In this document: in pieces, positions 17,840 through 27,933 of the stretch | How the letters are laid out: the number at the start of each line of letters is the position of its first letter | Position numbering within the stretch: the stretch's first letter is position 1 | Assembly (NCBI GenBank): GCA_003353785.1 | Contig: PIVX01000003.1 | Span: 1-64,000, forward strand | From: Gammaproteobacteria bacterium | GTDB lineage: Bacteria; Pseudomonadota; Gammaproteobacteria; PIVX01 | Direction of reading: 5' to 3' | DNA: 64,000 bases | Position numbers and translations under genes: made by a program | The notes under the pieces: model-generated | Told to the model about the DNA's origin: nothing | The model's input: only the letters and a program-made list of their open reading frames with translations | Databases searched by the model: none

Positions 17840-19081
17840 ATGTTAAAAACGCTCCTTAATCTAGTGACTCCAATTTTTAGTTTTGTATCGGTATCTATGG
17901 GTAGTGCGTTGTTAACTACGCTGATTCCTTTAAGATTGGAATTGGAAGGTCAATCTGAGATTTCTATAGGTTTTATCTCATCAGCTTTTTATGCTGGAGT
18001 AACATTAGGTGCGTTTAAGATAGAACCAATAGTTTCTAGGATAGGGCATATTCGTGCTTATTCAGCATTTACGGCACTTTTGGTAGCAGTAACCTTGATC
18101 CAGGGTATGCATTTTGCTCCGATATTGTGGTTTTTTATAAGATTTGTTACTGGATATAGTATGGCCGGGATTTTTATTATTATTGAAAGCTGGTTTTTAG
18201 CTTCAGGACCGATTAATTATCGAGGAAGACTATTAGCATTGTATATGATGACTATGTATGCTGCTCAAGGAGGAGGACAATTTATGTTGTATATAGGAGA
18301 TATAAGATCTTTAGAACTTTTCTGTTTAATTGCGATTTTATTTTCGATATCGATTGTGCCTTTAACTTTGACTAGAATGAAATCACCACATGTTCATGAG
18401 CCATCAGCTCTGCGGTTGAGAGTTTTATATAAAATATCTCCATCTGGAATGTTAGGTGCTTTCTCCTCAGGTATTATATTAGGTAGCTTATATAGTTTAC
18501 TACCTATTTATATATTATTAGCTGGATATCAAGTCGATGTGATTGCAATGACTATGGGACTACTAATCTTTGGTGGTATGTTATTGCAATATCCTATAGG
18601 AAAATTATCTGATTTATTTGATAGAAGAAAAATGTTAATAAGTCTATGTATAGCAATAAGCATAAGTAGTTTATTTATGTTAATTTTTTCATATTTTTCC
18701 ACTAAGATGTTTTTTATCTTCTGTGTATTCTTTGGAGGAATAGTATTTATATTGTATCCACTTAGTATAAGCCATACATGTGATTATGTTAAGCATGAAG
18801 ACATTGTTGCTGCAACTCAAGGATTACTGTTGTCTTATGGACTAGGAGCGACAGTTGGCCCTATATTATCAGCAATATTCATGCATATAAATTATACTGG
18901 GCTTTTTATTTTTATCTCTATTCTAAGTTCTCTTTTAGGAATATTTATTTACAAGAGGAAAGGATTAAATGTTGATGTGCCTTTAAGTGAGCAACATAGC
19001 TTTGCAATCAGTAGTAATACAACTCCTGTTGCTAGTAACATGGATCCAAGAGCTAATGAGATTGAAGATAAATCAGAATAA
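17840..19081 (+). CDS. Major facilitator superfamily transporter (YcaD-like)
   Basis: 413 residues, 12 predicted helices. Loop motif A is present in the second half (GKLSDLFDRRKMLI). The first half carries the ESWFLASGPINYRGRLLALYM segment typical of YcaD-like and related MFS permeases. Substrate unknown. The charged C-terminal tail overlaps the next gene by 26 bp, implying coupling. Confidence 0.82.
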   Translation: MLKTLLNLVTPIFSFVSVSMGSALLTTLIPLRLELEGQSEISIGFISSAFYAGVTLGAFKIEPIVSRIGHIRAYSAFTALLVAVTLIQGMHFAPILWFFIRFVTGYSMAGIFIIIESWFLASGPINYRGRLLALYMMTMYAAQGGGQFMLYIGDIRSLELFCLIAILFSISIVPLTLTRMKSPHVHEPSALRLRVLYKISPSGMLGAFSSGIILGSLYSLLPIYILLAGYQVDVIAMTMGLLIFGGMLLQYPIGKLSDLFDRRKMLISLCIAISISSLFMLIFSYFSTKMFFIFCVFFGGIVFILYPLSISHTCDYVKHEDIVAATQGLLLSYGLGATVGPILSAIFMHINYTGLFIFISILSSLLGIFIYKRKGLNVDVPLSEQHSFAISSNTTPVASNMDPRANEIEDKSE

Positions 19082-19859
19082 ATGTTTTTTTAGTAATTTG
19101 ACTGCGTTTGGGTTACCAATCTTATTTCTTGTTCTAGCTGGGTGTCTAGGGATAGAGCGTGTCACATGTAAAGAAATGGAAGTTGCTAAATGGCATTTTG
19201 ATCACGAGGAGTATGGGGAAGCTTTGCCAACAATACAAAAATTTGCAGATCATGATGATCCTGATGCTCAATATATGCTTGGCTATATGTATTTTTATGG
19301 GCATGGAATTGAGGTTAATAGAATAAAAGCCAAGTATTATTTTGATGAATCTGGTAAGAAAGGATATCCTCCAGCATTAATGGCTAAGCATGTTATTGCT
19401 GAGAAACAAGCTGAAAGAAATATAAGCATTCTAAGACCAATAAATTTAACAGAAGATAACCAGGTTAACATGAAACCACAATTTTCTGTTGTAAAGAATT
19501 CATTTAGTAAAATTAATGATATATCTAATAAAAAAACAAAAAGCAAAAAAAATATTCAGTTGGATGACAAAAAAATTCTTTTAGTCAGTAGTCGCATATT
19601 TACTATTCAAATGTTAGCATTAGCTAATCTAGATGAACTTAAGAAAGTTATTAGTAAGTATGAATTATATGATGGTTATTATTTGTATCAGACTATTAGA
19701 AATGATAAACCTTGGTATGTTCTTATTAATGGTAGTTATAAAAAAGTTAGCTCTGCAAGAAAATCTATTGAACAATTACCTAAAGTTATGAAAAAATGGA
19801 AGCCATTTGTTAATAAGTTTTCTGAAGTACACCGGCAGGTTAGCTTAGCTACTAGCTGA
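19056..19859 (+). CDS. Lipoprotein with Sel1-like repeats and C-terminal SPOR domain
   Basis: About 267 residues from ATG 19056. An N-terminal hydrophobic stretch ends in the lipobox VLAGC. One to two Sel1/TPR-like repeats follow (DPDAQYMLGYMYFYGHGIEV, then KGYPPALM). A basic linker leads to a SPOR domain at the C-terminus (FTIQMLALANLDEL, then KPWYVLINGSYKKVSSARKSI), which binds denuded septal peptidoglycan. The combination suggests a division-site or envelope lipoprotein. It overlaps the MFS gene by 26 bp. A longer frame exists upstream but would bury the signal peptide. Confidence 0.75.
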   Translation: MRLKINQNKCFFSNLTAFGLPILFLVLAGCLGIERVTCKEMEVAKWHFDHEEYGEALPTIQKFADHDDPDAQYMLGYMYFYGHGIEVNRIKAKYYFDESGKKGYPPALMAKHVIAEKQAERNISILRPINLTEDNQVNMKPQFSVVKNSFSKINDISNKKTKSKKNIQLDDKKILLVSSRIFTIQMLALANLDELKKVISKYELYDGYYLYQTIRNDKPWYVLINGSYKKVSSARKSIEQLPKVMKKWKPFVNKFSEVHRQVSLATS

Positions 19860-19972
19860 CATTAAGGATAGAGTAATAAATATATGCTATTTGGAATAAT
19901 TTTGCTAATTACCTAGATGATTTTATTGTAGTAATATAGTAGAATCGTTAGTTATTACTTTTAGGTATTAAT

Positions 19973-22855
19973 ATGAAAAAGCTCATAATAGTTCTTGTTT
20001 TTATTCTAGTTGGAATACTTTTGTATTTTAAGGATACGTTTATCAACAAATTTACAATAAATTCAAAAAAGACAGTTATTTCTGTTAATAATAATATTAC
20101 AAAAAGTAAAAGTGATAAGCGCAATTATAGAATGATAATATTAAGAAATGGATTAAAAGCTTTATTAATATCTGATCCAGATACAGATGAAGCAGCTGCT
20201 TCAATGAGGGTTTTTGCTGGTAGTTTTGATGAACCAGACGATGCTATAGGGATAGCTCATTTCACTGAGCATATGTTATTTTTAGGAAATAAGAAGTATC
20301 CTGGCTCAGACTATTACTCTAACTATATTAATAGTCATAGAGGTATGACTAATGCCTTCACATCTAAAGATGCTACAGTGTATTATTTTAATATAGTTGA
20401 TAAGCATTTAGCTGGAGGGCTAGATATTTTTGCCCAGTTCTTTATTTCTCCTTTGTTTACGGCGGATTTAGTCGATAAAGAAAAAAATGCTGTTGACTCT
20501 GAATATAAGATGCATATTAAAAATGATTTCTGGCGAGGATATCATGTAGATAAGGTCACTGCTAATCCTAGTCACCCATACCATAACTTTACTATAGGGA
20601 ATCTAGAAACTTTATCAAGCGATAGTAATGCAACACTTAGAAAAAAAGTTATAAATTTTTATAATAAGTATTATTATAGTGACAATATGGCACTAACTAT
20701 TTATGGATCTGAAGATTTGGATGCCCTACAAAAAATAGTTATTGATAAATTTTCTGATATTAGGCAAGAAAAAACAGTTAATAGAAAATTTGATGATATC
20801 CCTGTATATAATAAAGAAAATTTAGGTAAGCTAATAACTTTCAAAACAGAGGGAGATCGGTATGTGTTGGAAATGAATTTTCCTATTGCTAATCAGATTA
20901 AAGAATATCATGAAAAACCTGCGGATTTTATTGCATCAATGCTAAATAGAAAAGATATTGGCACATTACATAAATATCTGATAGATAAAAATATGATAAA
21001 TTATATGAGTTCTTATCACCAAAGAATAACAGAAAAAATGTCACTGTTTTCGGTAGAATTTGATTTAACAGCAAAAGGTCTTAATCAATATGATGAAATA
21101 GTTGGATTAACATTCTCATATCTAAAACTAATTTCTTCGAATGGGATAGATAAATGGAGGTTTGATGAAATTAAACATATTCTACAAACAGAATTTAATT
21201 ATGCGGAAAACAGTGTTCCAACTAATAATGTTATTAAACTATTAGAAAATATTAACTATATGCCAGTTGAAGATATTATCACTAGCAGAAAATTATTGTT
21301 AGATTTTAATTCAGACAATATCAGCAGTGTTTTGAATAAATTAAATCCTATGAATATGCGCATAATTTTAGGATATAAAAGTGCTGAGACTAATCAGGTT
21401 GAGCCTTATTTTAAAGTTCCTTATAAAGTTGAAGATATTTCTGATAACATGGTTAACAAATGGTTTGATGTCGCAATTAATGATTATTTTAAACTTAGGC
21501 AGGAAAATAAATATGTTGCTAGAAATATTTCTCCAATATTTAAATTCAGTCAGAAGAATAATGCTCCAAAATTAGTTTTAGAAGATCCATCTAGAAAAAT
21601 TTGGTATATGCCAGATTTATTGTTTAATAAGCCACAAATTAATATTAGTACAATGCTGAATACAAAGTTATTTAGTAACAACATTGAGAACTCTTTGTTA
21701 TCAAAGATATATGTTGAACTACTAAGTGAATATGTCTCGTCAAAATATGCAAGTGCAATAGATGCTCTTAATTTGATAGATATTTCAAGAAACAAAAGAG
21801 GACTAATAATTAGTCTAAGAGGATATTCTTTAAGTTTATTAGCTAAATTAATATCTGAAATAAATACAGATATTATGAAATTTATACCATCTAGTCGAAG
21901 GTTTGCAGAGATTAAAGAGGAAATGATTAGAAGTTATAATAATGATAAATTATCTTCTCCAGCTTTCTTTAGCTACTATCAATCTAAGCTTATTCTTGAG
22001 AAAAATGCATGGTCTGCTATGGAAGAATCAAAAGCAATTCAACAGGTCACTTTTACTAAAATGATTAGATTCATTAAGACCGCTTTTAATGATTTATTTT
22101 TAGAATCTTTTGTGTATGGTGGGGTAAACGATGGAGAATTATCAAATGATTTTGCTGATACTTTATCAAAACAATTAAATTTAACATCAACAAATGATAC
22201 AGTATATTCTGAACAAGTGATAGATGTTCCAGCAGGGGCTTATCACCAAATTTTGGAGACTAATAATCCTAATCACTCTGTTTTAAATATTTATCTTGAT
22301 GATGATAGAAATCATGCGGCAACTGCAGAATTGCTTGTTTTGAGCGGGGTATTAGGAACAAAATTCTATGAAGAATTACGTACTCAAAAACAGTTAGGCT
22401 ATGTGGTACATTTCTCCCATTACAACATTAGTAATGTTATAGGGTTATGGAATGTGCTAGAATCTCCGGGATCTAATGAACAAGAAATTAATAAAGAAAT
22501 TAATATATTTACTAATTCTTCGGCTATAAAAATTTTAAACAACTTACCTAATGATGAACTATCTACTCATAAGTCTAGTCTTATATCTAAATTATTAAAG
22601 AAACCGAACAATAGGCAAGAAGTATTTAAAGAAAAATTAGAAGAAATAATAATTAAGAGATATGATTTTAATAGACGTATAGTAGTTGCAAAGAAGGTTA
22701 GTAATATAACTAAAGAAGCTCTGTTAAACCGTTATAAGTCATTAGTTATAAATCCAGATAAAAGAAAATATATATCTATTCACACTAATAAATCTCCTGG
22801 AAATTCCCTTAATAAAATGAAAAAATTGGATGATGTTTTATCTTCTAAAGTTTAA
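19973..22855 (+). CDS. M16 zinc metallopeptidase (pitrilysin/insulinase family)
   Basis: 960 residues, the full four-domain size of pitrilysin/insulin-degrading enzyme. The inverted zinc motif HFTEH is at residues 96-100 and the third ligand Glu177 is in NAVDSEYKMH, 76 residues on. The half-site RTQKQLGYVV (consensus RtxeQLGY) in the C-terminal part marks the substrate-binding Arg/Tyr region. The N-terminal hydrophobic helix (residues 3-17) is a signal peptide or anchor, placing the enzyme in the periplasm. It degrades short peptides. Its stop overlaps the convergent LuxR-type gene by 4 bp. Confidence 0.9.
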   Translation: MKKLIIVLVFILVGILLYFKDTFINKFTINSKKTVISVNNNITKSKSDKRNYRMIILRNGLKALLISDPDTDEAAASMRVFAGSFDEPDDAIGIAHFTEHMLFLGNKKYPGSDYYSNYINSHRGMTNAFTSKDATVYYFNIVDKHLAGGLDIFAQFFISPLFTADLVDKEKNAVDSEYKMHIKNDFWRGYHVDKVTANPSHPYHNFTIGNLETLSSDSNATLRKKVINFYNKYYYSDNMALTIYGSEDLDALQKIVIDKFSDIRQEKTVNRKFDDIPVYNKENLGKLITFKTEGDRYVLEMNFPIANQIKEYHEKPADFIASMLNRKDIGTLHKYLIDKNMINYMSSYHQRITEKMSLFSVEFDLTAKGLNQYDEIVGLTFSYLKLISSNGIDKWRFDEIKHILQTEFNYAENSVPTNNVIKLLENINYMPVEDIITSRKLLLDFNSDNISSVLNKLNPMNMRIILGYKSAETNQVEPYFKVPYKVEDISDNMVNKWFDVAINDYFKLRQENKYVARNISPIFKFSQKNNAPKLVLEDPSRKIWYMPDLLFNKPQINISTMLNTKLFSNNIENSLLSKIYVELLSEYVSSKYASAIDALNLIDISRNKRGLIISLRGYSLSLLAKLISEINTDIMKFIPSSRRFAEIKEEMIRSYNNDKLSSPAFFSYYQSKLILEKNAWSAMEESKAIQQVTFTKMIRFIKTAFNDLFLESFVYGGVNDGELSNDFADTLSKQLNLTSTNDTVYSEQVIDVPAGAYHQILETNNPNHSVLNIYLDDDRNHAATAELLVLSGVLGTKFYEELRTQKQLGYVVHFSHYNISNVIGLWNVLESPGSNEQEINKEINIFTNSSAIKILNNLPNDELSTHKSSLISKLLKKPNNRQEVFKEKLEEIIIKRYDFNRRIVVAKKVSNITKEALLNRYKSLVINPDKRKYISIHTNKSPGNSLNKMKKLDDVLSSKV

Positions 22856-23697
22856 ATAATTTCTAAGTCTTTTAAAAACATAAATCTTTTGAATAAATCT
22901 TTTTTATAATTAATTTTTAATTTTGACTTAATATTATTCATATGAGTTTCTACTGTTCTTCTGGAAATAGATAATATTTTAGCTGTATCTTGTGCAGCAT
23001 TGCCATTAAGATATAATTTTATACATTGAATTTCTCGGTTAGTTAATTTTATATTTAAAAGATCACTGTCAAGTAAATTTATTTCTTTTAAAAAAAGGTA
23101 TTTTTGTAAATGTTGATTATATTCTTGTATGATCATACCCCTCTGAGAATAATATTTTTCTCCTTTTAACTCTACTAAATCTATTTTTCTAGAGAGAAAA
23201 TATTCTTGGCGTATTGGCTTAATTTCTTCATCAAAATAATTAATAAAGTGCTTTATCAAGGAAATATTACTATATAATTTAGGATGTATTTTTTCATTTT
23301 TACTATCTGAGCTAAAAATGTATACTTTATATCCCATTTGATTTTTATCAATCCATGTTAATCCTTTCTCAATACCAAAAAAAGCAGCATCGGCAAATAA
23401 GCTATTATTATAACCTTCATCATCATAGTGTGACTCCCAATTTGTAGACCACATAATATGACCAGTTCCTATATTATTGGGGGATACCATTTGAGGATCG
23501 TGCATATAATATTTGTTATATATACAATGCTCTAACCATGAGTAGTTATTAGTTAAATTAATTAAGTTATTATCATTTGTTACTTCTATATAAACTATAC
23601 AGTTTATGCCAAAAAAACTTTTTACGGGATCAATAATCTTATTAATTTTCTCATAGTATTTTTTAGCTCCTGAAAGTATATCTTCATGTAGTGACAC
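22852..23697 (-). CDS. LuxR-family transcriptional regulator
   Basis: 281 residues. A sensor-like N-terminal half (with the WTN and IEKGLTWIDKNQMGYKVYIFSS region resembling autoinducer-type domains) is joined to a C-terminal LuxR helix-turn-helix (LTNREIQCIKLYLNG, ILSISRRTVETHMNNI). The HTH is very close to that of 13613 and, at its start (LTNR), to the N-terminal HTH of the two STAND proteins. It lies 10 bp after the HTH-less homologue at 23708, so the two form one transcription unit. Confidence 0.82.
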   Translation of the reverse strand: MSLHEDILSGAKKYYEKINKIIDPVKSFFGINCIVYIEVTNDNNLINLTNNYSWLEHCIYNKYYMHDPQMVSPNNIGTGHIMWSTNWESHYDDEGYNNSLFADAAFFGIEKGLTWIDKNQMGYKVYIFSSDSKNEKIHPKLYSNISLIKHFINYFDEEIKPIRQEYFLSRKIDLVELKGEKYYSQRGMIIQEYNQHLQKYLFLKEINLLDSDLLNIKLTNREIQCIKLYLNGNAAQDTAKILSISRRTVETHMNNIKSKLKINYKKDLFKRFMFLKDLEII

Positions 23698-23707
23698 TTA
23701 TATTTCC

Positions 23708-24310
23708 TTATAGCATATTTAAGAATTTTTCTATTTCATTATAAGAAGCCACATTTTTCAGTATAGATTCTTGTATATTGTTAATATCATTTTTTAACTC
23801 TTTTAAATCCATATAAAATTCTTGATTATCTCTTAGTATATGTTCAATATTTTTTTTTAAAATTTCTATATAATGATTAATATACTTATTATTATTGTAA
23901 TATAATCCGTGATTTTTTTCATGAACTTTATTTGAGCATAAGCAAAATGATTGATATCCAAAATCTTTTCTTTTGATAATCGTGATGCCGTCACTTATAT
24001 TAGTGATTTGGCGTAAATTGGTTAGCCATGGAACATGATTATTCTTATCTATTTTGCTCGGCCAGGTGATGAAGTGATTTTTCTTGACTAAATTAGAAGA
24101 AATTAAGTGTGGATCACAGACGTATATTTTTTTATCAATATAAGTTCTTAGATGATCTAAATTATTATCTAGGATAAGGACACGATCATTGTATTTTATG
24201 TCATACACCCTAATATAATAAGCTTTAAAAAATTCATTAAAAGGCTGACTATATTTGAGCATATTTTGATGATACTTACTATTTATATTTAAAATACTTT
24301 GTAAAGTCAT
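23708..24310 (-). CDS. LuxR-like sensor protein lacking the DNA-binding domain
   Basis: 200 residues that align in layout with the sensor half of the downstream regulator: the YVCDPHLISSN / YMHDPQMVSPN block, the WPSK / WSTN block, and DGITIIKRKDFGYQSFCLCSN / KGLTWIDKNQMGYKVYIFSS. The frame ends where the helix-turn-helix should begin; a helical tail (ELKNDINNIQESILKN) replaces it. This looks like a stable sensor-only paralogue, able to bind a ligand or to heterodimerise with full-length relatives, rather than a fresh pseudogene. It is divergent from the STAND gene at 24466, with a 155-bp shared control region. Confidence 0.65.
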   Translation of the reverse strand: MTLQSILNINSKYHQNMLKYSQPFNEFFKAYYIRVYDIKYNDRVLILDNNLDHLRTYIDKKIYVCDPHLISSNLVKKNHFITWPSKIDKNNHVPWLTNLRQITNISDGITIIKRKDFGYQSFCLCSNKVHEKNHGLYYNNNKYINHYIEILKKNIEHILRDNQEFYMDLKELKNDINNIQESILKNVASYNEIEKFLNML

Positions 24311-24346
24311 GGTACAATTCCTGTAAAAATTTTTGAATAACTACAA

Positions 24347-24362
24347 TGTATATTTTTATACA
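24347..24362. promoter_or_regulatory. Inverted repeat between HTH-less sensor and STAND gene
   Basis: TGTATA (24347-24352) and TATACA (24357-24362) flank four T's, a symmetric site 37 bp upstream of the sensor gene and 104 bp upstream of the STAND gene. It is a plausible operator for a dimeric regulator in the divergent control region, but AT-rich palindromes arise easily by chance. Confidence 0.25.
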
Positions 24363-24465
24363 AATAGTGATTTATAGTTGGTGTCTAATTCTAAGTAGGG
24401 TCTTTTTTGTTGTATACCTTATAAATAGTAACTACCACTATAAGTGAGGGTTTTAAAAAGGGAAT

Positions 24466-26652
24466 GTGATTAAAATATATACGGTATCAGAATTATCTTA
24501 CGAGCATTTAGGAGAAATAGAGAATGTTAGGCTAACTAACAGACAAATTGATGTTGTTGCATGTATTATCGGTAGGCAAAAACGTAAGGTAATATGTAAA
24601 ATACTAGATATATCTTTAAGTACCTTTATTGAACACTTAAGAAAAATTAAGGAATCAATTCGATATTCTAATCGTAATAAACAAATAGAAATATTAGAGT
24701 TTCTGGAGACTTCAAAGCAATATCAATATTTAAAAAATCACTATATTAAACTATTGATCCAACATCTATTTGAAAAAACATTATATTCTATTGCTAGTCA
24801 GAAATTAAATTCTAAGAAATATGTAGTTAGTTATAACGATAAAATTGATAAGAATAATTTACTAAATAAAAAAATACGTAGACATCTAAAATTGGCTGGT
24901 GTTAATTTTGAAGTTGATGGAGATCTGAGCAAATATTCTAATAGTCAAACAATTAATATTATTCCTGTAGGGCTTCCGTTAAAGTTTACCAATGAAGAAA
25001 GTATATATATTAAACAGAGTTATAATGGAGATGATGGTCCAGTAAATATTTCATATTATAATAGCCTGTTTGAATTGTTTGGAATAATATTTGATAAATC
25101 CATAATAAAGATTCTCGATAGTAATTTTAATTATAAGAAACTAGCTTATGAAGATAATTTAATCAACAGTGATATTTATTTAATAAAAATAAATGAAAAC
25201 GATAATAATTCACCTGAAACAAGAAAAATTCTAGGCTCTAATAGCCTAAGTAATAGTCTGTTTTCTATTAATATAATTGGAGTATTTAGAAAATATAAAA
25301 TATATATTATGATTTTTTTTGCCGCATTATTTATATTTATTAATACAAATAAGGTGAATATTTTTTTTAATAAAAATTTTAAGTTATTCTACTCAGAGTT
25401 AATGGAGCATAAATTAATATATTATTTGCCTGTGAGGAACAAAAAATTTGTAGAAAGAAAAAATACTTTTAAGATAATAAAAGATAACTTAAATAAATAT
25501 AATATGGGAATAGTAGTACAAGCTATTGTAGGAACTGGTGGAATAGGGAAGACACAACTTGCACTTGAGTATGCATATAGAGCTATAGAGCAAGATAAAT
25601 ACGATGCCATATTATGGATTGCTGCTGAAAATGATAGCAGTATTAATAATTCATATTCCAATTTTTCTAGTAAAATGAAAATTAATGTTAATAAACTATC
25701 TCCAAAAGAGATCAGAGAGACTGTATATATGGAGTTATTAGATAAATATAAAGTAAAAAAAGTATTATTTATTTTAGATAACGTTCCATCAAGAAAAAAT
25801 ATAGAGCAATATTTAAAGGAGTTACATAATATATGGCCTATTAATTTATCCCCCCACATACTAATTACTTCTAGAAGTCAACATTGGATAGAGGATACCT
25901 TAATTCTAGATATATTATCTACAGATGAGGCAATTTTATTTGTGAAAAAAAACTTGCCTAATTCTCAACATGGTTTAGTAATAAATCTAATAAAGGCCCT
26001 ACATAGTTTTCCTTTAGCATTAATTCAGGCAATAGGATATATAAAACAGCATACAAATATCGCTCATTATTTGACATTGTATTCAAATAAAAAGAAAGAG
26101 TATTTAGATATACTACCAGAAGGTTATAATCAATATGAGAAAACTGTATGGAAAACGGTATTAGTCACTTTGGATAAATTAAGCGATACAGCTAAAGAAA
26201 TATTATATCTATCATCTTATTTATCTCCAGATGATATTTCTTTAGATTTGTTTGAACATTTATCTATAGAGCAGCGTTCTAAAGCTATTCAAGAATTACG
26301 TAATCATTCGTTAATAATTTTGACTAGTAATAGAGAGTCCTTCAAAATCCATAGAATTTTACAAGAAATTATTAGACTTAGGATTCAAGATAAACCAATA
26401 TGGAAAGATAAAGTGATTCAAATGGCTTATCAAGTTATCAAAAAATTTGATAATAAAAATTTTAAAAATATCTTTAAAAATTGGTTATATCATATTACTA
26501 TTCTAAGGCAGTATATGGATAAAGATTTAAAAACTATCAAATTACTAAATAACTATGGAGATATTGCGGCTGATTTAGATATACAAAATTTATCTGATGA
26601 ATTTCATGGATGCGCTATGGATATTAAAACATCTCTCTTAAAAGGAACTTAA
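24466..26652 (+). CDS. Membrane STAND protein: N-terminal LuxR-type HTH, TM segment, NB-ARC ATPase
   Basis: 728 residues. Domains in order: a LuxR/GerE-like helix-turn-helix at the N-terminus (about 23-68: LTNRQIDVVACIIGRQKRK, ILDISLSTFIEHL); a middle region of unknown fold (70-275); one strong transmembrane segment (about 278-297); and an NB-ARC/STAND ATPase with Walker A GTGGIGKTQ (356-364), Walker B LFILDNVP (about 433-440), ITSRSQHW and a GLPLA-like FPLALIQA, then a winged-helix-like region ending near LLQE-type RILQEIIRL. It ends soon after, without TPRs. The start is GTG 24466 after AAAGGGA. Close paralogue at 42166. STAND proteins are ligand-triggered switches; ligand unknown. Confidence 0.72.
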   Translation: MIKIYTVSELSYEHLGEIENVRLTNRQIDVVACIIGRQKRKVICKILDISLSTFIEHLRKIKESIRYSNRNKQIEILEFLETSKQYQYLKNHYIKLLIQHLFEKTLYSIASQKLNSKKYVVSYNDKIDKNNLLNKKIRRHLKLAGVNFEVDGDLSKYSNSQTINIIPVGLPLKFTNEESIYIKQSYNGDDGPVNISYYNSLFELFGIIFDKSIIKILDSNFNYKKLAYEDNLINSDIYLIKINENDNNSPETRKILGSNSLSNSLFSINIIGVFRKYKIYIMIFFAALFIFINTNKVNIFFNKNFKLFYSELMEHKLIYYLPVRNKKFVERKNTFKIIKDNLNKYNMGIVVQAIVGTGGIGKTQLALEYAYRAIEQDKYDAILWIAAENDSSINNSYSNFSSKMKINVNKLSPKEIRETVYMELLDKYKVKKVLFILDNVPSRKNIEQYLKELHNIWPINLSPHILITSRSQHWIEDTLILDILSTDEAILFVKKNLPNSQHGLVINLIKALHSFPLALIQAIGYIKQHTNIAHYLTLYSNKKKEYLDILPEGYNQYEKTVWKTVLVTLDKLSDTAKEILYLSSYLSPDDISLDLFEHLSIEQRSKAIQELRNHSLIILTSNRESFKIHRILQEIIRLRIQDKPIWKDKVIQMAYQVIKKFDNKNFKNIFKNWLYHITILRQYMDKDLKTIKLLNNYGDIAADLDIQNLSDEFHGCAMDIKTSLLKGT

Positions 26653-26723
26653 TAATTTTACGTTAACTAAAAACAAATAGGGATACTTTTATTATAATTA
26701 GAAGATAATTAATGAATATTTAA

Positions 26724-26763
26724 AATATCCCCAAATTTATATTATCCAAAATTTGGGGATATT
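26724..26763. terminator. Long hairpin between convergent STAND and nrdB genes
   Basis: Perfect 15-bp arms AATATCCCCAAATTT (26724-26738) and AAATTTGGGGATATT (26749-26763) enclose a 10-base loop. Lying between two convergent genes, this is probably a bidirectional transcription terminator. T-tracts after the stem are weak. Confidence 0.6.
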
Positions 26764-26803
26764 GATAATGTATTAATATTTTATTAGGATATTGTTAATA
26801 TTA

Positions 26804-27904
26804 TTAGTCATCCCAATTTAGAGTTCCTCCTGTTTGGTATTCTATTACCCGTGATTCAAAAAAATTCTTCTCTTTTTTAAGATCCATAATTTCACTCATC
26901 CACGGGAAAGGATTATCATTAGTATTATAAATGGGGTTAAGACCAATTTGAGAGCATCTTCTATTTGCTATAAAATATAAATAATCCTTAAATACATCTG
27001 CGTTCATGCCTAGGATACCAACGGGCATAGTATCTTTAGCATATTGGTACTCTAACTCAACACCTGTTTGGATGATTTCAATAACAAGTTCTTGAAATGA
27101 TTTTGTCCAAAGATCTGGATTTTCTAGTTTGATTTGATTAATTACATCAATACCAAAGTTTAAGTGCATAGATTCATCTCTTAGAATATATTGAAATTGT
27201 TCTGCTGTACCAGTCATTTTGTTTCTTCTACCCATTGAAAGAATTTGAGTAAATCCAACATAAAAGAAGATACCTTCAAATACAACGTAAAATGCAATTA
27301 GATCTCGTAGTAATTTTTGATTATTTTCATAAGAGCCTGTTTTAAAATCAGGATCTGCTAAACTTTGGGTAAACTGTATTGACCAATTAGCTTTAGTAGA
27401 GACGGAAGGTATCTCTCTATACATATTAAATATTTCAGCCTCATCTAGTCCTAATGATTCAACTATATGTTGATAGGAGTGTGTGTGTAATGCTTCTTCA
27501 AAGGCTTGTCGTAATAAGTATTGTCTACACTCTGGATTTGTTATATGGCGATAAACAGCAAGAACCAAGTTGTTAGCTACTAGTGAATCAGCAGTAGAGA
27601 AAAACCCAAGATTTCTTTTAATGATTGTTCTTTCTGCCTCAGTTAGGCCATTTGGATCTTTCCATAAGGCAATATCAGCTGACATATTAATTTCATTAGG
27701 CATCCAATGATTCGCACAAGCGTTTAAATATTTTTCCCAAGCCCATTTATATTTAAATGGAACTAATTGGTTGAGATCAGCTCTGCAATTAATAATCTTT
27801 TTGTCATCAACTTGGATCCTATTATGGTTCATGCGGATTTCTTCAAGTCCGGTACTTCCTGATAGATTATTTGTTTTTAATTGTGTTATTGATGCAGATG
27901 ACAT
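26804..27904 (-). CDS. nrdB: Ribonucleotide reductase class I beta subunit NrdB
   Basis: Di-iron subunit that generates the radical for deoxyribonucleotide synthesis. The sequence is of the Chlamydia-like branch ([47 protein letters not shown]). Unlike chlamydial class Ic enzymes, which have Glu and Phe, it keeps Asp in STADS and a Tyr in HTHSYQH at the radical position (E. coli D84 and Y122). That predicts a tyrosyl-radical Fe enzyme. I start at ATG 27904 because AGGAGA precedes it; an upstream ATG at 27943 would overlap nrdA. The C-terminus ends GTLNWDD, the expected NrdA-docking tail type. Confidence 0.92.
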   Translation of the reverse strand: MSSASITQLKTNNLSGSTGLEEIRMNHNRIQVDDKKIINCRADLNQLVPFKYKWAWEKYLNACANHWMPNEINMSADIALWKDPNGLTEAERTIIKRNLGFFSTADSLVANNLVLAVYRHITNPECRQYLLRQAFEEALHTHSYQHIVESLGLDEAEIFNMYREIPSVSTKANWSIQFTQSLADPDFKTGSYENNQKLLRDLIAFYVVFEGIFFYVGFTQILSMGRRNKMTGTAEQFQYILRDESMHLNFGIDVINQIKLENPDLWTKSFQELVIEIIQTGVELEYQYAKDTMPVGILGMNADVFKDYLYFIANRRCSQIGLNPIYNTNDNPFPWMSEIMDLKKEKNFFESRVIEYQTGGTLNWDD

Positions 27905-27933
27905 GGTTTTATTTCTCCTATTAAAATTATTAG

